From NCBI RefSeq assembly GCF_963666745.1, contig NZ_OY762961.1:1910001-1974000 (forward strand): a stretch of 64,000 bases of DNA, given 5' to 3'. Position 1 is the first letter of the stretch, and the number at the start of each line of letters is the position of its first letter. The position numbers and the translations under genes were made by a program. Under the pieces are notes generated by a model. That model was not told where the DNA came from, did not search any database, and was given only the letters and a program-made list of their open reading frames with translations. This document shows, piece after piece, positions 56,520 through 64,000 of this stretch. Source of the stretch: an uncultured Desulfuromonas sp. (lineage in GTDB: Bacteria; Desulfobacterota; Desulfuromonadia; Desulfuromonadales; Desulfuromonadaceae).

Positions 56520-57727
56520 AGCGTTTGTTTGTCTCGCTTCCTCAACAGTTCGACAACTCGGTCAAGCAATTGATGCGCCACTTCATCCTTGCTCAGTTGT
56601 GGGAGCGATTCGACATGTCCGTCGGCATACAACAGTTTGACAATGTTGGTATCGACATCAAACCCCGCTCCAGCCTGAGTCACGTCATTGGCAACGATCA
56701 GGTCAAGGTTCTTACGTTTCAGTTTATCTGCGGCATGCTTGAGCAGATCCTGAGTTTCAGCAGCAAACCCCACCAGAACACGGCCCTCCTTACACGCTCC
56801 GACTTCAGAGAGGATATCGGGATTTTTCTCTAAGATCAGCGTCATGTCATCAGCCGTTTTTTTCAGTTTCTGCGTCGCCTGCTGTGCGGGGCGATAATCA
56901 GCGACGGCAGCCGACTTGACCACAGCGGTGGCTTTTGGCAACGCCTCCAAAACAGTTTTTCGCATCTGCTCAGCGCTGACAACAGGAATCAGGGTAACCC
57001 CCTGCGGAGGGGTGAGGAACGTCGGGCCACTCACCAGAACAACTTCAGCTCCGCGCATCCGTGCGGCCCGGGCAATCGCATAGCCCATTTTACCGGACGA
57101 ATAATTGCTGATATAGCGCACCGGATCCAATTCTTCGCGTGTCGGACCCGCCGTCACTAACAGGTGTTGTCCCGTCAAATCCTGGGGAGCCAGCACGGCC
57201 TGAGCCGCAGAGAAAATAGCCTCTGGCTCGGGTAGTTTCCCCTGCCCTTCATAGCCACAGGCCAGAGCACCGACAGCCGGATCAATGAAATGGTAGCCGT
57301 GTTCACGCAGGCAGGCTTCATTGCGCTGATAGATAGGGTTTTCGTACATGTGCACGTTCATGGCCGGTGCAAACAACACCGGAGCACGCGTGGCCATCAA
57401 GGTCGTGGTCAACAGATCGTCGGCAATGCCCGCAGCAACCTTCCCAACCACGTTAGCAGTTGCCGGTGCCACAATAAACAGATCGGCACGATCGGCCAGG
57501 GAGATATGGCCAATCTCTTTTTCCTGATAGAGATTGAACAGTTCGGTATGAACCGGATTGCCTGACAAAGTCTGAAACGTCAGAGGAGTCACAAACTCCT
57601 GGGCACTGCGGGTCATCACCACCGACACATCGGCTCCGGCTTTGACTAAAAGCCGTAACAACTCAACCGCTTTATAGACGGCGATCCCGCCGCAAACTCC
57701 GAGGACAACGCGTTTATTTTTGAACAT
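56516..57727 (-). CDS. coaBC: Bifunctional phosphopantothenoylcysteine decarboxylase/synthetase
   Basis: 403 residues. CoaC domain (1-180, with APAMNVHMYENP) is joined to the CoaB domain (from about 190, with TAGPTREELDPVRYISNYSSGKMG). It makes phosphopantetheine for CoA. The N-terminal GVCGGIAVYKAVELLR is the flavin-binding start. It is a single gene with no obvious operon partner in this orientation. Confidence 0.96.
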   Translation of the reverse strand: MFKNKRVVLGVCGGIAVYKAVELLRLLVKAGADVSVVMTRSAQEFVTPLTFQTLSGNPVHTELFNLYQEKEIGHISLADRADLFIVAPATANVVGKVAAGIADDLLTTTLMATRAPVLFAPAMNVHMYENPIYQRNEACLREHGYHFIDPAVGALACGYEGQGKLPEPEAIFSAAQAVLAPQDLTGQHLLVTAGPTREELDPVRYISNYSSGKMGYAIARAARMRGAEVVLVSGPTFLTPPQGVTLIPVVSAEQMRKTVLEALPKATAVVKSAAVADYRPAQQATQKLKKTADDMTLILEKNPDILSEVGACKEGRVLVGFAAETQDLLKHAADKLKRKNLDLIVANDVTQAGAGFDVDTNIVKLLYADGHVESLPQLSKDEVAHQLLDRVVELLRKRDKQTL

Positions 57728-57824
57728 GGTGAACCACCGATAGCTCAGAGGTTATCGGCCCCTTCTCTTTCTGTCAGGATATGGGGAAATTCCCGTCCTG
57801 CTCACAGTCCACAAGACCGATAAG

Positions 57825-58451
57825 CTAATCTTCGTTGAGAAATGGATTGGTGGTTTTCTCCCGTCCGATAGTGGAATCAGGACCATGACCGGGATGCACC
57901 ACCGTTGCATCGGGTAAGACCATCAGCTGGTTGCGGATATGGCCGAGCAATTGCTGCATATCCCCACCTGGGAGGTCGGTGCGACCAATGGAACCGGCAA
58001 ACAGAGTATCACCGGAGAAGAGATGTCCCTCACCATACAGACAAATGCCTCCGGGCGAATGTCCTGGGGTGTGAATCACTTCAAAACTCAAATCGCCGAC
58101 TTCGATTAGATCGCCATTTTCAAGGAATCGCTTTGGGTCCGGAGACTGAAGGGCCGGCAATCCGTAACTTTGTGCCTGCTTGGCAGCAACTTTAAGCAGG
58201 GGCAAATCGTTGCGGTGCATACACAACTCAACGCCTGTCGCCTCAAGAATCTGGTGATTGGCACCGACATGATCGAAATGGCCATGGGTATTGATGACCA
58301 TTTTGACGTCCAGACCAAGCTTATGAATGGTCTCCAGAATGCGATCACCTTCATCGCCGGGATCAACGACCAGGGCATGTTTGGTGCGTGAACAGGCCAC
58401 CAGATAGCAATTGACCTGTAACGGCCCGACGGCCAAGGCTTCAACGAGCAT
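57825..58451 (-). CDS. MBL-fold metal-dependent hydrolase (glyoxalase II-like)
   Basis: About 208 residues from the ATG at 58451, which starts MLVEALAVGPLQ. The THGHFDHVG metal site is complete, followed by HTPGHSPGG, SGDTLFAGSIGRTD and HPGHGPDS. Likely a hydroxyacylglutathione hydrolase-type esterase. It lies 4 bp after the YhaM-like gene. Confidence 0.9.
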   Translation of the reverse strand: MLVEALAVGPLQVNCYLVACSRTKHALVVDPGDEGDRILETIHKLGLDVKMVINTHGHFDHVGANHQILEATGVELCMHRNDLPLLKVAAKQAQSYGLPALQSPDPKRFLENGDLIEVGDLSFEVIHTPGHSPGGICLYGEGHLFSGDTLFAGSIGRTDLPGGDMQQLLGHIRNQLMVLPDATVVHPGHGPDSTIGREKTTNPFLNED

Positions 58452-58455
58452 AACG

Positions 58456-59595
58456 CTATTCCTCTCTGGACCCAAACAGATCCATATTCAAACCGGCCAG
58501 CTGTTCCCCGAGGCTGGCACTCAGTGTCTTCTCTTCACGACGCCGCTGCGGCTTCTTGTCTACAGCAACAGGTTGCACGACAGCAGACACGGTCTCCGAA
58601 GCGATTGTGGCCTCTGGATGTTCCGTCTGCGGGTCCTCATTCAGCACTGAGTCCCCTTTAAAAAAGTATCGATCATACAAACGATGATAGCCCGTCCAGC
58701 GACTGTCATTGTGTGCCTCTTTCTCAATATGCGCCTGTACTCCATTGATCTTGGAGTCCATGTCGTCAATAAAGTTGAGAATCACCGCTTCGAGCGTTTT
58801 CGGTCGCTTGGGAGAGCCATAATCATACTGACCATGATGCGACAACAACAGATGCTTCAGCAACGTAGCTTTAAGCCGTGGAAAGCCGTCGATGTCACGG
58901 ATCCTGTCCTCCACCATTTCAACGCCGATGACGATGTGGCCGAGTAATTTCCCTTCATCACTGTAATCGAAACTGCGCTCAAAAAGCAATTCGGCAACTT
59001 TACCAACATCATGCAACAGGGCTCCACTGATCAGCAGATCTCGCTGGACCGTCGGATAGCGCCGACAGACATCAACGGCGAGATGTGCCACGGCCAGAGA
59101 ATGTTCGAGAAGTCCACCGAGGTAGACATGGTGCATGGCTTTGGCAGCTGGCGCTTTCTGATACTGGGCGACAAAAACCGGATCGTTAAAAAAGCTCTCC
59201 AAAAGCTGTCGATAATCGTGATCTTCCATGGACGCAATCAGCTCATGGACTTGATTCACCATCATAGCAGGATCATAAGCGGATACCGGCAAAAAATCTC
59301 CGAGGGAGATATCGGACTCATCGACGCGAACCAGATCTTGAATCACCAGTTGCATTTTTCCCATATAGACACTTGCCTTAGCGTGAATGCGAATGAAGTC
59401 ATCTTTGTTGAACAGCCGGGAAAAATGGTCCACCTGGTCCCAGACCCGCCCTTCCACTTCACCACTACGATCCATCAGCTTCAAGGTCATATACGGCTTA
59501 CCGTTTTTAGCCATGGCCATGATTTTATCGCGCACGAGAAACGGACTGTCAATTTGATCTCGCTCTTTGATTTGCTCTATAAAAACTTTACTCAA
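58456..59595 (-). CDS. OB-fold/HD-domain 3'-5' exoribonuclease YhaM-like
   Basis: About 379 residues from a TTG at 59595, which has CAGGAG nine bases upstream. The N-terminal OB-fold (about 20-95, TLKLMDRSGEVEGRV) precedes an HD domain with LLEHSLAVAHL and SGALLHDVGKV. YhaM-type proteins trim RNA and DNA 3' ends. The lysine/arginine-rich C-terminal tail (KPQRRREE) is lengthened relative to YhaM. Confidence 0.85.
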   Translation of the reverse strand: MSKVFIEQIKERDQIDSPFLVRDKIMAMAKNGKPYMTLKLMDRSGEVEGRVWDQVDHFSRLFNKDDFIRIHAKASVYMGKMQLVIQDLVRVDESDISLGDFLPVSAYDPAMMVNQVHELIASMEDHDYRQLLESFFNDPVFVAQYQKAPAAKAMHHVYLGGLLEHSLAVAHLAVDVCRRYPTVQRDLLISGALLHDVGKVAELLFERSFDYSDEGKLLGHIVIGVEMVEDRIRDIDGFPRLKATLLKHLLLSHHGQYDYGSPKRPKTLEAVILNFIDDMDSKINGVQAHIEKEAHNDSRWTGYHRLYDRYFFKGDSVLNEDPQTEHPEATIASETVSAVVQPVAVDKKPQRRREEKTLSASLGEQLAGLNMDLFGSREE

Positions 59596-59614
59596 AACAA
59601 CTTTCTCCTGGTGT

Positions 59615-61201
59615 TTAATGGTCGGCGTGGTGAATCGCCAAGGCCTGCTGAATACCATCCAACGCAGCACTCATAATTCCTCCGGCATAACCGGCACCCT
59701 CACCACAGGGGTAAAGGCCTGCGCAATTCACCGACTGGCCGTCATCTTGACGGACAATCCGCAGTGGTGCCGACGTTCGTGTTTCAACACCGACCAAGGT
59801 CGCTTCAGTCGTTACGAAGCCACGCATTTTTCGATCGAAATGAGGCAGGGCCGTTTTGAGCCCTTCACTGACAAAAGACGGCAGTGTTTCTTCCAGAGCA
59901 ACCTCAACGACACCGGGGCGGCAACTTGAAACCGGGCCTCTCCCCGCTTTGCCGAGAAAAGCCATTAAATTCTGTGCCGGAGCGCGATAATCGCCCCCGG
60001 CAAGTTGAAACGCCCGCCGTTCCCATGTTTGCTGAAAGCGGACACCGGCAAGCACGGAATCATCGGCAAAATCTTCGCGGCGCACGGAAACAACCAATGC
60101 ACTGTTTGACAATGGACCTTGTCTTTTAAAACAGCTCATTCCATTGACCACGACGGTGTCCGGTTCACTGGCACTCTGTACCACCTGCCCGCCGGGGCAC
60201 ATACAGAAGGAATAGACACCACGGCCCGTTTTGTGATCATTATAGGTCAAAGCATAATCCGCCGTCGGCAAATGGCGATGTTCAGCCATTCCGTACTGAA
60301 TCCGGTTAATCAGCGCCGCCGGGTGTTCAACACGAACACCAATGGCAAAAGGCTTGGGCTCCATGCGTACGCCACGTTCATCCAACCAGGCATAGGTGTC
60401 GCGTGCGCTATGGCCGACAGCAAGCAGAACCGCATCACACAACACCTGTTCCGTGTTGTTGACAATGACGCCCTGCACGCTATTCGTCGCGGAACAGATC
60501 AGATCCGTGACACAGCTTTCATAGCGGATGTCGACACCAAGATGCTGCAATTCCTGGCGAAAATTGATCAAAACCTGGCGTAAGCGGTCCGTTCCAACAT
60601 GAGGCTTGGCCTCACAGAGAATCTCCTCCGGGGCGCCAAACGTCACAAAAGTCTCTAAAATCGTCCGCGTCAGGGGATGTTTGAGACGCGTGGTCAGTTT
60701 CCCATCGGAAAATGTTCCGGCACCGCCCTCGCCGAACTGGACATTGCTCGCGGGATTCAGAGGGCCACCGGACCAGAAACTCTCAACATCTGAAATCCGT
60801 TGTTCCACGGGTTTTCCCCGCTCAATCAGACAGACATGGTGACCGCAACGCGCCAGGGTCAAAGCCGCAAACAGTCCCGCAGGCCCCATTCCAACAACCA
60901 CCACCCTCTTCGGCTGAGCCGTCGGCAAAAAAAAGTCCGGCGGCGTCAATTGTTCAATTTTGACAAGACGCGTCTCCTGACCATGCGCAATTTCCAGAGC
61001 AGCGTCAATGGTAAATTGTACCGTATAAACACGCAGAATCCGCCCTTTACGCCGCGCATCAATCCCCCGCCGAACAATTTTCCATGACAGGATTTTCTCT
61101 TTCGGGATTTTTACACTCTGGGCAACCTGCCCGATAAGAGCGGCTTCGTCTTCATCAAGCGTCAACGTCACCTCACGCAGCTGGTAGCACACCATCGTCA
61201 T
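59615..61201 (-). CDS. FAD-dependent oxidoreductase (COG2509-type)
   Basis: 528 residues. An N-terminal helical domain of about 95 residues precedes the dinucleotide-binding GMGPAGLFAAL, the long NVQFGEGGAGTFSDGKLTTR motif and a C-terminal GEGAGYAGGIMSAALDG, all typical of the COG2509 group of putative dehydrogenases. Partner and substrate are unknown. It overlaps the REC-kinase gene by ATGA. Confidence 0.88.
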   Translation of the reverse strand: MTMVCYQLREVTLTLDEDEAALIGQVAQSVKIPKEKILSWKIVRRGIDARRKGRILRVYTVQFTIDAALEIAHGQETRLVKIEQLTPPDFFLPTAQPKRVVVVGMGPAGLFAALTLARCGHHVCLIERGKPVEQRISDVESFWSGGPLNPASNVQFGEGGAGTFSDGKLTTRLKHPLTRTILETFVTFGAPEEILCEAKPHVGTDRLRQVLINFRQELQHLGVDIRYESCVTDLICSATNSVQGVIVNNTEQVLCDAVLLAVGHSARDTYAWLDERGVRMEPKPFAIGVRVEHPAALINRIQYGMAEHRHLPTADYALTYNDHKTGRGVYSFCMCPGGQVVQSASEPDTVVVNGMSCFKRQGPLSNSALVVSVRREDFADDSVLAGVRFQQTWERRAFQLAGGDYRAPAQNLMAFLGKAGRGPVSSCRPGVVEVALEETLPSFVSEGLKTALPHFDRKMRGFVTTEATLVGVETRTSAPLRIVRQDDGQSVNCAGLYPCGEGAGYAGGIMSAALDGIQQALAIHHADH

Positions 61202-62397
61202 GAGGAGGCCTCACCCGCGAGCAAACTCTCCGTATTGGATGAGATCGGAAAATCCAGATGGAAGGAGGTGCCGCTTCCCGGTTCACTGGTAACCCGGATG
61301 CTTCCATGGTAATTTTTGACACTGCGCAAGACGACCGACAGGCCAAAGCCTGTTCCCTTGTTTTTCGTTGTAAAAAAGGGATCAAAAACTTTAGACAGGT
61401 TTTCTTGGGCAATACCGCAACCATTGTCACTGACTTCGATCAAAATCCTTCCATCCTGCTGTTCCATCTCGACACTGAGCAAACCACCATTGGGCATCGC
61501 CTGAAGCGCATTGACGAACAAATTCGTGAAAATCTGCACGAATTCATCACGATCTGCCACCAGAGGCACGACCGGTTGCAGATAAAGATCCAACTCAACA
61601 CCTTGCTGATTCAGTTGAGGTCGAAACAAATCGGCAACATCATGGATGATCTCGCTAAGCATAATCTGATAGGTATCGATCCTCGGCTGTTTTGACGCCG
61701 CCAGCAGCTTAAGCAAAATGGCATCGATCCGTTCAATCTCTTTGAGGATTTTTTCCGGATATTCCGCCAGTTCATCCTGCGGATCGAGTCCCGTCGCCAG
61801 CAATTGCGCGAACAAGCCAATCGAATTAAGCGGATTACGGATCTCATGCGCCATTCCGGCCGACAAGTGACCAACGGTTGCCAGCTTCTCCGCCTGAACG
61901 ATTTCAGTATGAGCCTGTTCAAGTTCACGGGTTTTCTCAGCAACGCGCATCTCCAGCTCTCGATTCCAGGCCTGGATCTCCTGTTGCAGCTGAGCCCGCT
62001 CCCGCTCGAGGCTACGATTAATCAGTTCGATACGTCTGAATTTGAGGACACACTCAATACGATCGAGTAAATCATGATTATTGAATGGTTTGAGGACATA
62101 ATCGGAAGCACCGGCTTTCATCACTTCGACGGCAACCGTTTCACTGCCTTTTCCGGTAAACATGATGACGTAAACATCCGGATAGTGCTGCCGAATCTGT
62201 TTTAAAACGGTCATGCCATCCATCATCGGCATCATGTAGTCGAGCAACACCAGCGAAGGAGGATGCGACTTGATACTCTCCAGCCCCTCTTTACCGGATT
62301 GCGCAATGCGCACAGCATAGCCTCGGCTGCTCAAGATCATCCGACAGAGATCCAGAATTGATTTTTCGTCATCAATGACAAGAATGTGTTCCGTCAT
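61198..62397 (-). CDS. Histidine kinase with N-terminal receiver domain
   Basis: About 399 residues from the ATG at 62397 (MTEHILVIDDEKS); a GTG at 62412 is an alternative. The receiver (1-120, phospho-Asp in SLVLLDYMMPMMDG) leads through a coiled coil to HisKA with GMAHEIRNPLNS and a HATPase with DNGCGI and KGTGFGLS. No membrane segment is present, so it is cytoplasmic and takes input from its own receiver. Confidence 0.9.
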   Translation of the reverse strand: MTEHILVIDDEKSILDLCRMILSSRGYAVRIAQSGKEGLESIKSHPPSLVLLDYMMPMMDGMTVLKQIRQHYPDVYVIMFTGKGSETVAVEVMKAGASDYVLKPFNNHDLLDRIECVLKFRRIELINRSLERERAQLQQEIQAWNRELEMRVAEKTRELEQAHTEIVQAEKLATVGHLSAGMAHEIRNPLNSIGLFAQLLATGLDPQDELAEYPEKILKEIERIDAILLKLLAASKQPRIDTYQIMLSEIIHDVADLFRPQLNQQGVELDLYLQPVVPLVADRDEFVQIFTNLFVNALQAMPNGGLLSVEMEQQDGRILIEVSDNGCGIAQENLSKVFDPFFTTKNKGTGFGLSVVLRSVKNYHGSIRVTSEPGSGTSFHLDFPISSNTESLLAGEASS

Positions 62398-62516
62398 AAA
62401 CCTTGCATTCACTCTCTTTCCAATGTCTCAGAATCCGGCCCTAATTTGCGCAGAGCATAACCTGTCTGCCCTACGATTGACAACCCTGCAACAAGGTGAA
62501 TCTCGCACTTTTCAAA

Positions 62517-62549
62517 CAACAAAAGGCGACAATACGTCGCCTTTTGTTG
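62517..62549. terminator. Bidirectional terminator between usp and REC-kinase genes
   Basis: CAACAAAAGGCGAC and its complement GTCGCCTTTTGTTG form a 14-bp stem with a five-base loop. Outer CTTTTCAA/TTGAAAAG arms extend it. It lies 21 bp after the usp stop on the minus strand. Confidence 0.8.
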
Positions 62550-62570
62550 TTTCTTCTTTTTGAAAAGTTC

Positions 62571-63014
62571 TTATTGTTTAGTCACTGTCATCACCGGAAT
62601 AGGTGATTTCCGCACGACTTTTTCTGCCGTACTGCCAAACAAGACATGATCAAGCCCGGAGCGGCCATGAGTTCCCATTACAATCAAATCAGCACCAAGC
62701 TCTTGAGCCTGAGTGATAATTTCATTGTAGGCAATTCCAGGAACAACACGTGTTTCATACGTGTCCTCAGAGGTCATCCGTTCACGACAAAACTCATCCA
62801 TCATCCGGTTAGCACCGTCCTCAATCTCTTTTTCGAGGACATCAAAGGAGATATGTGGCACATAAAAACCACGCAAATCCACCGGCTCACAAATGATATG
62901 AATCAGAACCATCTTCGCTCCGCTCATGCGGCAGATCGATTGCGCATAGTCAAAAGCTTCATCAGAGCATTCGGAAAAATCCGTTGCCAGAACAATGGTT
63001 TTAAATTCTTTCAT
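62571..63014 (-). CDS. Universal stress protein
   Basis: About 147 residues from the ATG at 63014, with a GGAGGGAGG ribosome site; the reading from 63053 is rejected. The ATP-binding signature G-2X-G-9X-G(S/T) is seen as GTHGRSGLDHVLFGST. It is co-transcribed with the receiver protein 19 bp upstream. Confidence 0.92.
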   Translation of the reverse strand: MKEFKTIVLATDFSECSDEAFDYAQSICRMSGAKMVLIHIICEPVDLRGFYVPHISFDVLEKEIEDGANRMMDEFCRERMTSEDTYETRVVPGIAYNEIITQAQELGADLIVMGTHGRSGLDHVLFGSTAEKVVRKSPIPVMTVTKQ

Positions 63015-63033
63015 GCCTTCCTCCCTCCTGCAG

Positions 63034-63423
63034 TTACGACAACTGCAATGCATGCGTTATCGACAGTTTTTCCAGAACCAGCTTCAGTTCGTTAAAACGA
63101 ACCGGCTTGTGAACAAAATCACACGCACCGAGGTTCACCGCTTCCAAATAGGTTTCGACTTCGCCATGAGCCGTGACCATAACCACGCAGGTTTCAGGAT
63201 AGCTCCCATGGATTTTGCTCAACAGCGACAAACCATCCATATCCGGCATGCGGATATCACTCAACACAATATTAACCGCATGCTCCTGCAAAAAGGAGAG
63301 CGCCTCGTAACCACCTGAAACGCAGGACACGTCATAGCCCACCTGCATTAATAGTTTACCGAGGCATTCACGGCTATTCTCTTCGTCGTCCACAACAAGA
63401 ATTTTATACTTGGCAAATCCCAC
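63034..63423 (-). CDS. Single-domain response regulator
   Basis: 129 residues from a GTG with AAGGAG nine bases upstream. It is a lone receiver domain with VDDEENS, SDIRMPDMDGLS (phospho-Asp), the switch threonine in VTAHGE and conserved lysine in HKPVR. No output domain follows. It may relay to another receiver or act with the nearby REC-kinase. Confidence 0.9.
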   Translation of the reverse strand: MGFAKYKILVVDDEENSRECLGKLLMQVGYDVSCVSGGYEALSFLQEHAVNIVLSDIRMPDMDGLSLLSKIHGSYPETCVVMVTAHGEVETYLEAVNLGACDFVHKPVRFNELKLVLEKLSITHALQLS

Positions 63424-63462
63424 TTGCTTTTCTCCTTGACATCATTTCTACATTTAAGACTA

Positions 63463-63484
63463 GCACGGAGAAGCCTTCTGTCAA
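63463..63484 (-). promoter_or_regulatory. Candidate promoter of the receiver-usp pair
   Basis: On the minus strand TTGACA (63484-63479) lies upstream of TAGTCT, 16 bp apart, giving a start about 50 bp before the receiver GTG. Confidence 0.4.
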
Positions 63485-63663
63485 GCAAAGTTCAAAACGA
63501 TTTACCTCTATCATTACAGCATGTTGGAACTTAAAAGCGACAAAAACACCATACTGACCACAACGGAAAAGCCCGGAGAAACAGACAACCGCAAAAGACC
63601 TGTATTCGTCTGTATTTAAAGGCTAGAAAAACGTCCAAGGAGGGAAAAAAAACGGCAGGAAGC

Positions 63664-64000
63664 CTAAGACCAGAACTGCAAAATCTGATCAAGTAATAAA
63701 GAGAGACGATAACGTGAGGTTTCTGCGCACTGCAACACATCCTGATGGTTAAGCGCTTCAGAACTGCGCCCCGCTGCCTCATTAGTCACCAAAGAGAGCC
63801 CGACGACCTTCAGACCAAGATAACGCGCCATAATCGCTTCCGGAACCATTGACATGGAAACGACATCAGCCCCAAACCGTTCAAAAGCGCGAATTTCCGC
63901 CGGAGTTTCATAGCTCGGCCCAACAACGGCAGCCAGCACTCCTTTGGAAAGGCGCATCTGGTGTAACTGCGCCCATTGTTGCAGTTTTGGGAAAAACCCG
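63664..64000 (-). CDS. Purine nucleoside phosphorylase, C-terminal part (partial)
   Basis: 112 residues run from the right edge to a stop at 63664. VGPSYETPAEIR and FGADVVSMSMVPEAIMARY are the class II PNP phosphate/nucleoside site signatures, followed by SLVTNEAAG. The start and N-terminal half are outside the window. The gap between it and the receiver gene (63424-63663) shows no gene. Confidence 0.88.
   Translation of the reverse strand, partial: GFFPKLQQWAQLHQMRLSKGVLAAVVGPSYETPAEIRAFERFGADVVSMSMVPEAIMARYLGLKVVGLSLVTNEAAGRSSEALNHQDVLQCAETSRYRLSLLLDQILQFWS

Overview
The window looks like a chromosomal segment of a Desulfuromonadales-type deltaproteobacterium (Desulfuromonas/Pelobacter/Geobacter relatives). 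The basis is gene order and protein style: a continuous lnt-prfB-lysS-lolC/E-lolD-bamA-skp-lpxD-fabZ-lpxA-lpxB-msbA-lpxK envelope cluster, a PgpH-like 7TM-HD protein next to phoH and ybeY, a single-chain pyruvate carboxylase, and moderate GC content. The assignment is an inference from content, not a search. I see no rRNA, tRNA or CRISPR.

Layout. 1-23806 (minus strand): outer-membrane biogenesis. Read in the direction of transcription it runs phoH, 7TM-HD, ybeY, corC-like, lnt, prfB (with a programmed +1 frameshift), lysS, lolC/E, lolD, then from a good sigma-70 promoter at about 12672-12700: bamA, skp, lpxD, fabZ, lpxA, lpxB, msbA, a DUF374 acyltransferase, waaA, lpxK, a Trm112-ELM1 fusion and the start of a glycosyltransferase. 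24246-25529: eno on the plus strand with its own terminator. 25590-28136: an accessory island of gene-free palindromic repeats and small minus-strand genes separated by integron attC-like sites, without an integrase (CALIN-like). 28140-33396: aldo/keto reductase, M42-like peptidase, YitT membrane protein, then a CBS protein and an ArsB/NhaD-type transporter. 33504-35788: an ECF sigma factor operon with a secreted repeat protein, an EF-hand protein, a putative anti-sigma factor and a CpxP-like protein. 35926-38795: pncA-pncB and a radical SAM protein with extra N-terminal cysteines. 38942-44377: pyruvate carboxylase and a lone NtrC-type regulator. 44421-51229: a LysR regulator, a MolA/BtuF-like binding protein with a TonB-dependent receptor, an XRE-molybdate-domain regulator, modA and a molbindin. 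51305-64000: housekeeping and signalling genes (metF, PHP phosphatase, ridA, TPR-parvulin-SPOR protein, type 4 UDG, zinc phospholipase C-like protein, coaBC, MBL hydrolase, YhaM-like nuclease, FAD oxidoreductase, REC-histidine kinase, usp, receiver protein, purine nucleoside phosphorylase fragment).

The two regions with most novelty are the integrase-less cassette cluster and the molybdenum-type locus. In the latter a perfect 16-bp palindrome over the TonB-receptor promoter matches tandem direct repeats at the XRE-regulator/modA divergent promoter. This suggests one regulator controls outer-membrane and periplasmic oxyanion uptake, with a roughly 240-nt structured leader in front of the receptor.
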